DNA of 64,000 nt, from assembly GCF_008693075.1 (NCBI RefSeq), contig NZ_VXKJ01000033.1, forward strand, positions 1 through 64,000, read 5' to 3'. Within the stretch, counting starts at the first letter, position 1; every line of letters starts with the position of its first letter. A program made the translations under genes and the position numbers. This document shows, piece after piece, positions 60,801 through 64,000 of the stretch. Under the pieces are notes generated by a model. The model was not told the DNA's origin and searched no databases. It saw only the letters and a program-made list of their open reading frames with translations. The DNA is from Corynebacterium phocae. GTDB lineage: Bacteria > Actinomycetota > Actinomycetes > Mycobacteriales > Mycobacteriaceae.

Positions 60801-63800
60801 GGGATCGGATCTGTTTTACCGAATGACGGTTTCCAACAACACGTTGGTGCCGGTTCGGTCGATGTCTATTCTGGGAGTCCTCCCTCATACCGGGGACCAC
60901 AAGATTGTCAGCAACCAGGATGGAGAATATCCTAACCGAGAATGGGAGAGCAGCACTCCTGACGGTGACCCACTCAGTGGAGACCATTCCGCTTTCTCTA
61001 CTCCGCTGCGCGGCCCCGCGCTGGGCGTAGAAATTACCAAGGAGGACGGCTCCACCGTTGATGCCACTGACCGCTTTGAGGTCCTTTACACCACGACTCC
61101 CCAGGGTGATGATCTGGAATCAATCACACTGGAAGCCAACTGGGTGAAGGCAGCTGAGGTGACAAACTGGAACGCAGTTACCGCAGTAAAAGCGGATCTA
61201 GTGGAGGGAGCTATTGATAGCCGGGAGATAGTGAGAATCATTCTTCCCGCCCAGGTTCCTTTCAATGACCACATGCTTGACAACGTGAAAAACGGTGAGC
61301 GGGCAGTGATGTCTATGGCTATCTCCGGAGCCGGCAACAACTATATCGAGGCTAATGAGGTTTCTTCCCAGCCCGTCCGTTATTCCGTATCTACCGGAGT
61401 ATTCAGGGACCTCAATGCCAACGGCATCAAGGAGCCTGGAGAGCAGTGGTTATCCGACTACGGTTGGGTACTGCAAGAACAAGATGGTGACACGGTGTAC
61501 AACCCAGGTGACCAGGCCGTAGCTGGTACGACCGTTGGAACGGGCCCGGCCACCACTCCGGTTATTCCTGGCGGAACTGACCGCACGGTTGTGTTCAGTA
61601 AATCTGAAGCTGCTAAGCAGCGGAATCTCTACTGGACCCAACATGCGCCGGCTGACAGGGAGTTTTTCAGTGACTTACTCCTGGACGGTGACAAGGCTAA
61701 AGCCGATGACGCCTCCTCGGTGCCTTTCGCCCTAGTACCGCTACATCCTCATGCACAGCGTTTCGCCGGTCTGGCCGGCAGCCGGGATCTTACGCTGGTA
61801 AAAACCGCGAGTGATTCCAACGCGGTGCAAGAAGGCGTGCAGTTTAAATTAGTGTGGAAATCCTGGTTGGATGAGGAAGTTCCTACTGAAGAGGTCCTTC
61901 CAGTCCAACAGGAGTGGGAAGGGTCTACGGATGCAAACGGTGAGCTCACTTTTGGAAATCTTCCATACGGCATTTACGAACTAAGCGAACAAACGCCGTT
62001 GGCCGGTTACCAGGCTATTTCACCACGCAGAATAGTTATTAGCGCCGCCGGTGATAACCCTGCGCAACCGCTGCGCGAAGAGGTGGTCAATGACCCTACG
62101 GAAGCACGGGTGCAGTTGCTAAAGACTGATAACCAAGGAGTTCCCGTCAAAGGTGCAACGTTTGGCCTATTTGAGCAAGAACCTACGTGCACGGCACCAG
62201 CAGATGCAGCCCAAGGCCAGCCTTCCGGTGCTGTCACCCCGATTTCTGAGGCGGCATACAGTGCTCAGAGTGCAGACGGCGTGGTCACCTTTGACAATGT
62301 GGTCTGGGGAAGTTACTACCTCTGTGAAACTGAGGGAGTCATAGGCTATGAGCGTGATACTCAGGTTCGCAGGGTTGAGGTTTCTGCAGACACGGTAGAA
62401 AGTGTCAGCGTTGACGGTTCTACCGCGACCGTATTAACTGTGGACGCCGGAACCGTTGTTAACAACAGGACCCTGGGCACCGTTACGGTTGAAAAGACGG
62501 TAGGCGGTGTGGTCTCGGATTCGAAGGTGGGCCAACAAACCAACCAAGATGAGGGAGCGCCTTTGCCAGGGGCCCAGTTCGCCTTGGTGGCTAAGGATTT
62601 TCCTGGCGTAGCTGAAGGCACGGTGGTATCTCGTGCCACCACGGCTTTGAGCACAGACTCGGATGCCACCGGAGTCAAGGCGCTAGCAACGTTCAACGAT
62701 GTCGCGTGGGGGAGTTATGAGTTAGTAGAAACCCAGGCTCCTGAAGGCTTTGTGTTGCTCGCTGATAACGGTGACAAGGTGGAACGTCGTGTCATCCAGG
62801 AAGTAACGGTAGATGCCGGGCATAGCACCATTGCCGTAGGCGAGGTGTCTAACCATCCAGTAACGGGGTCAGTGACCCTGGTGAAAAAATCGGATAATGG
62901 AAAGCCGCTCGAAGGGGTAGAGTTCTCCCTATTTGCGGTCACTCCAGATTCCACGCAACCTGCTGATTCCGCACCTGTGTATACGGCTACCTCCGATGCT
63001 AACGGGCATGTGAATTTTGATAACGTCCGGTTCGGGTCCTATGAATTGCGCGAAACAAAGGCGCTAGAAGGATATGTTCCACTTACGCGAGGTTTCCAGG
63101 TCAACATCTCCGAACACGGTTCCATCGTGGACCTGGGGGATGTAACCAATGATCAGGTCCGTGGTTCCGTGGTGCTGCGCAAGGTCGATGGGACTACTGG
63201 CAACCCCCTTGCCGGTGGTGTCTTTGAGATTTTCCCAACTGATTCAGCAATGGGCGCAACAGATGTACCGCTAGATACTCAGACTAGTGATGAGACCGGG
63301 CAGGTGCGTTTCAGCGAGCGGATTTACGGTAGCTATGTGGTCCGTGAGAAGGCGGCGCCTGTTGGTTGGGTTACTGATGACCGGGGCCGTGAGGTCACTA
63401 TTGATAGTGACGGCCAGGTTGTGGATCTTGGGCGCGTTGCTAACGTACGGGCTTATGGGCAGGTTGATCTGGAAAAGGTTGATAAGACTTCTGGTAATCC
63501 GCTTGCCGGTGCCAAGTTTGAGGTTGAGGCCGTAGACGTTTATGGCGTTGCTCCTGGAACTGTTGTGGCTACGGCTACTTCGGATAAGAAGGGGCGTGTG
63601 AGCTTCGAGCGCCTAGCCTTCGGGTCTTATGTAGTCCGTGAGAAGGCAGCGCCTGCTGGTTGGGTTACTGATGACCAGGCCCGTGAGGTCACTATTGATA
63701 GTGACGGCCAGGTTGTAGATCTTGGAAAGATTGGCAATATTCGCAGTTACGGAACTGTTTCGCTGCACAAGGTTGATGACAACTCTGACAAACCTTTAGC

Positions 63801-64000
63801 AGGTGCCAAGTTTGAGGTTGAGGCCGTGGACGTTTATGACGTTGCTCCTGGAACTGTTGTGGCTACGGCTACTTCGGATGAGAAGGGGCGTGTGAGCTTT
63901 GAGCGCCTAGCCTTTGGGTCTTATGTGGTCCGTGAGAAGGCAGCGCCTGTTGGTTGGGTTACTGATGACCGGGGCCGTGAGGTCACTATTGATAGTGACG
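57868..64000 (+). CDS. giant surface adhesin with SdrD-B and CnaB domains (3' end outside window)
   Basis: At least 2044 residues are encoded and the gene continues beyond the window, so the product is partial. A signal peptide (RRFLTLLLVTLCVLAMCLM, cleavage near SLAED) is followed by a repeat AGDVGTAD (three near-copies, residues 57-82). The next ~1100 residues are a beta-rich, adhesin-like region. About residue 1179 is an SdrD-B-like start (VFRDLNANGIKEPGEQWL). From about 1307 seven CnaB domains follow, each with a lysine near its start (for example LVKTAS, LEKVDK) and a Y-L-E-box such as GSYELVETQAPEG. These form isopeptide bonds. Domains 5-7 have a 294-bp period and are nearly identical. 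An LPXTG anchor is expected downstream but not seen. Confidence 0.93.
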   Translation, partial: MYSSLSLRRFLTLLLVTLCVLAMCLMQVVSPSLAEDNPGAQDPVIASESEAGSTAEAGDVGTADAGDVGTADAGDVGTVDAGDSSTAGGADDQAEPVLDSPADPAEESVTLRRATAGDNQDPLKIDLFVGTREELKGEESRLDYWSGETVNSIVSLDVSGADVNLRNAVLTLTFPKVKNEDGKLLTNEPGFVDSNLATSSVNREDDEAWYKEYHFDTLKGGQITQLPFLFNFINHITPDGTTVTPTVALSADNFDTIEEEVTFTAKAADGYRTDLRLWRKDYANFTEVDGKKVGVYRFNSDPLTGVTPPEEPEFRYYACISPDLPQDVPRGLGVYDAKKVTFEIEIPEESEPTEEALRRWKWKDESQRVLVATPSYEWSLRSFDCRYVVSGLGLNLTYKKDTLISDGNGEMRVFRPSINTWVDKGTPEEQYVGSDVEGTGFVEIEDSFAPRHTINMNKWAILPYWSNYVEGSGTDSHYIYDGRALAWERDYNKIYLAGDVKGGGVYLEPNRYFGDPETTTPGVMEHGDKTLPGLRWRYDISQTNNGSGHHDSTGGIHDFVHSVTDYDLDPALYYNEFHFDARYSYPPPGMTKKELQNKINAIGNHLYGIDSSGTRHVLAEDLPMGGRVAIMDKDRKYDQLEMVFKQPVELDNFKLGFDIRAYPTPEEAERWRNREIENSEKIVLNRVKADIRFNAPDGPQYESFAAGVEGKTETLDGETNFPENNGFLENNKILLQGVDPKLGTRILTTSHTDPQAEENPIKVHKMFSAKDALTSYEECDEEQLTQENCARIRTLEVRTKPAGSWGGVPRVLENLRQIVLLPPGVTYVETLGHIRDDETHWGQGQPEVVENFKNLGLTALIYSFGDVTYNSPSYEVYESNLSTFLTVDTTKYANFGPNEIKVFTTWDSNAEIRPADTSYQGRKLVDDLDLDDDGNTTEDFLQASRVLTLSAPLEVLSKIEVSPSLDRPWTLHAPNQELGSDLFYRMTVSNNTLVPVRSMSILGVLPHTGDHKIVSNQDGEYPNREWESSTPDGDPLSGDHSAFSTPLRGPALGVEITKEDGSTVDATDRFEVLYTTTPQGDDLESITLEANWVKAAEVTNWNAVTAVKADLVEGAIDSREIVRIILPAQVPFNDHMLDNVKNGERAVMSMAISGAGNNYIEANEVSSQPVRYSVSTGVFRDLNANGIKEPGEQWLSDYGWVLQEQDGDTVYNPGDQAVAGTTVGTGPATTPVIPGGTDRTVVFSKSEAAKQRNLYWTQHAPADREFFSDLLLDGDKAKADDASSVPFALVPLHPHAQRFAGLAGSRDLTLVKTASDSNAVQEGVQFKLVWKSWLDEEVPTEEVLPVQQEWEGSTDANGELTFGNLPYGIYELSEQTPLAGYQAISPRRIVISAAGDNPAQPLREEVVNDPTEARVQLLKTDNQGVPVKGATFGLFEQEPTCTAPADAAQGQPSGAVTPISEAAYSAQSADGVVTFDNVVWGSYYLCETEGVIGYERDTQVRRVEVSADTVESVSVDGSTATVLTVDAGTVVNNRTLGTVTVEKTVGGVVSDSKVGQQTNQDEGAPLPGAQFALVAKDFPGVAEGTVVSRATTALSTDSDATGVKALATFNDVAWGSYELVETQAPEGFVLLADNGDKVERRVIQEVTVDAGHSTIAVGEVSNHPVTGSVTLVKKSDNGKPLEGVEFSLFAVTPDSTQPADSAPVYTATSDANGHVNFDNVRFGSYELRETKALEGYVPLTRGFQVNISEHGSIVDLGDVTNDQVRGSVVLRKVDGTTGNPLAGGVFEIFPTDSAMGATDVPLDTQTSDETGQVRFSERIYGSYVVREKAAPVGWVTDDRGREVTIDSDGQVVDLGRVANVRAYGQVDLEKVDKTSGNPLAGAKFEVEAVDVYGVAPGTVVATATSDKKGRVSFERLAFGSYVVREKAAPAGWVTDDQAREVTIDSDGQVVDLGKIGNIRSYGTVSLHKVDDNSDKPLAGAKFEVEAVDVYDVAPGTVVATATSDEKGRVSFERLAFGSYVVREKAAPVGWVTDDRGREVTIDSD
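58033..58115 (+). repeat. 24-bp repeats encoding AGDVGTAD
   Basis: The 24-base unit GCCGGAGATGTYGGCACTGC (with GAT completing it) is present about three times with small changes, preserving frame. It encodes a short acidic stalk near the mature N-terminus of the adhesin. Confidence 0.75.
63340..64000 (+). repeat. 294-bp near-identical CnaB repeats
   Basis: The segment starting GTCCGTGAGAAGGC recurs at 63340, 63634 and 63928, exactly 294 bases (98 codons) apart. Copies differ by a handful of bases over about 90 nucleotides. The array is prone to recombination and continues past the window end, so the number of copies is unknown. Confidence 0.9.

Overview
The window looks like chromosome of a Corynebacterium or a close relative in the Mycobacteriales. 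The case rests on a set of genes typical of that group: a homodimeric aceE next to a DUF3052 gene, SURF1 plus a low-molecular-weight phosphatase, Nif3 / zinc-ribbon / RNase H-phosphatase genes followed by rnpB, glnA2-glnE, a threonine synthase closely resembling the corynebacterial enzyme, and many genes with a TANNNT box 6-8 bases before the start codon (leaderless mRNAs). No species is assigned.

Layout. Bases 1-9450 are mosaic. Repeat-rich DNA carries a small element bounded by 15-bp inverted repeats. It is followed by an isolated UDP-ManNAc dehydrogenase gene (wecC), a membrane-GAF/Panacea pair, an EcsC-like gene, a tRNA (CAT), a TRIC channel gene, and a two-gene unit ending in a SIR2-GAF protein. 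Bases 9500-35800 are largely conserved core: hydrolases, an acyl carrier protein, aceE, tRNA-Val, a purine permease fused to an OHCU-decarboxylase-like domain, SURF1, the Nif3 operon, rnpB, an RNB nuclease, a galactokinase-like gene, CYTH-CHAD and glnA2-glnE. Bases 35860-36650 hold four 73-bp palindromic repeats and a broken HigA2-like gene. Bases 36700-41240 are again core (MFS transporter, thrC, NUDIX). Bases 41500-43320 carry an XRE / ImmA metalloprotease / PIN operon. Bases 44180-49790 are a nucleoside-salvage locus (deoA, cdd, nupC) with a SorC/DeoR-type regulator and one unknown gene. Bases 50080-57352 form an accessory island: a HTH protein, a DUF3039-like protein, a large SF1 helicase-nuclease, an orphan HsdS and an RNase H-fold protein. 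From 57868 to the window end runs one very large secreted adhesin with CnaB repeats; its 3' end lies outside.

The best candidates for undescribed systems are the SIR2-GAF unit (7549-9433), the membrane-GAF/Panacea pair (2340-3777) and the helicase-nuclease island (50080-57352). Both GAF-bearing units put a GAF-like sensor next to a probable effector, either an NADase domain or a membrane segment. This is read from sequence only; no homology search was run.
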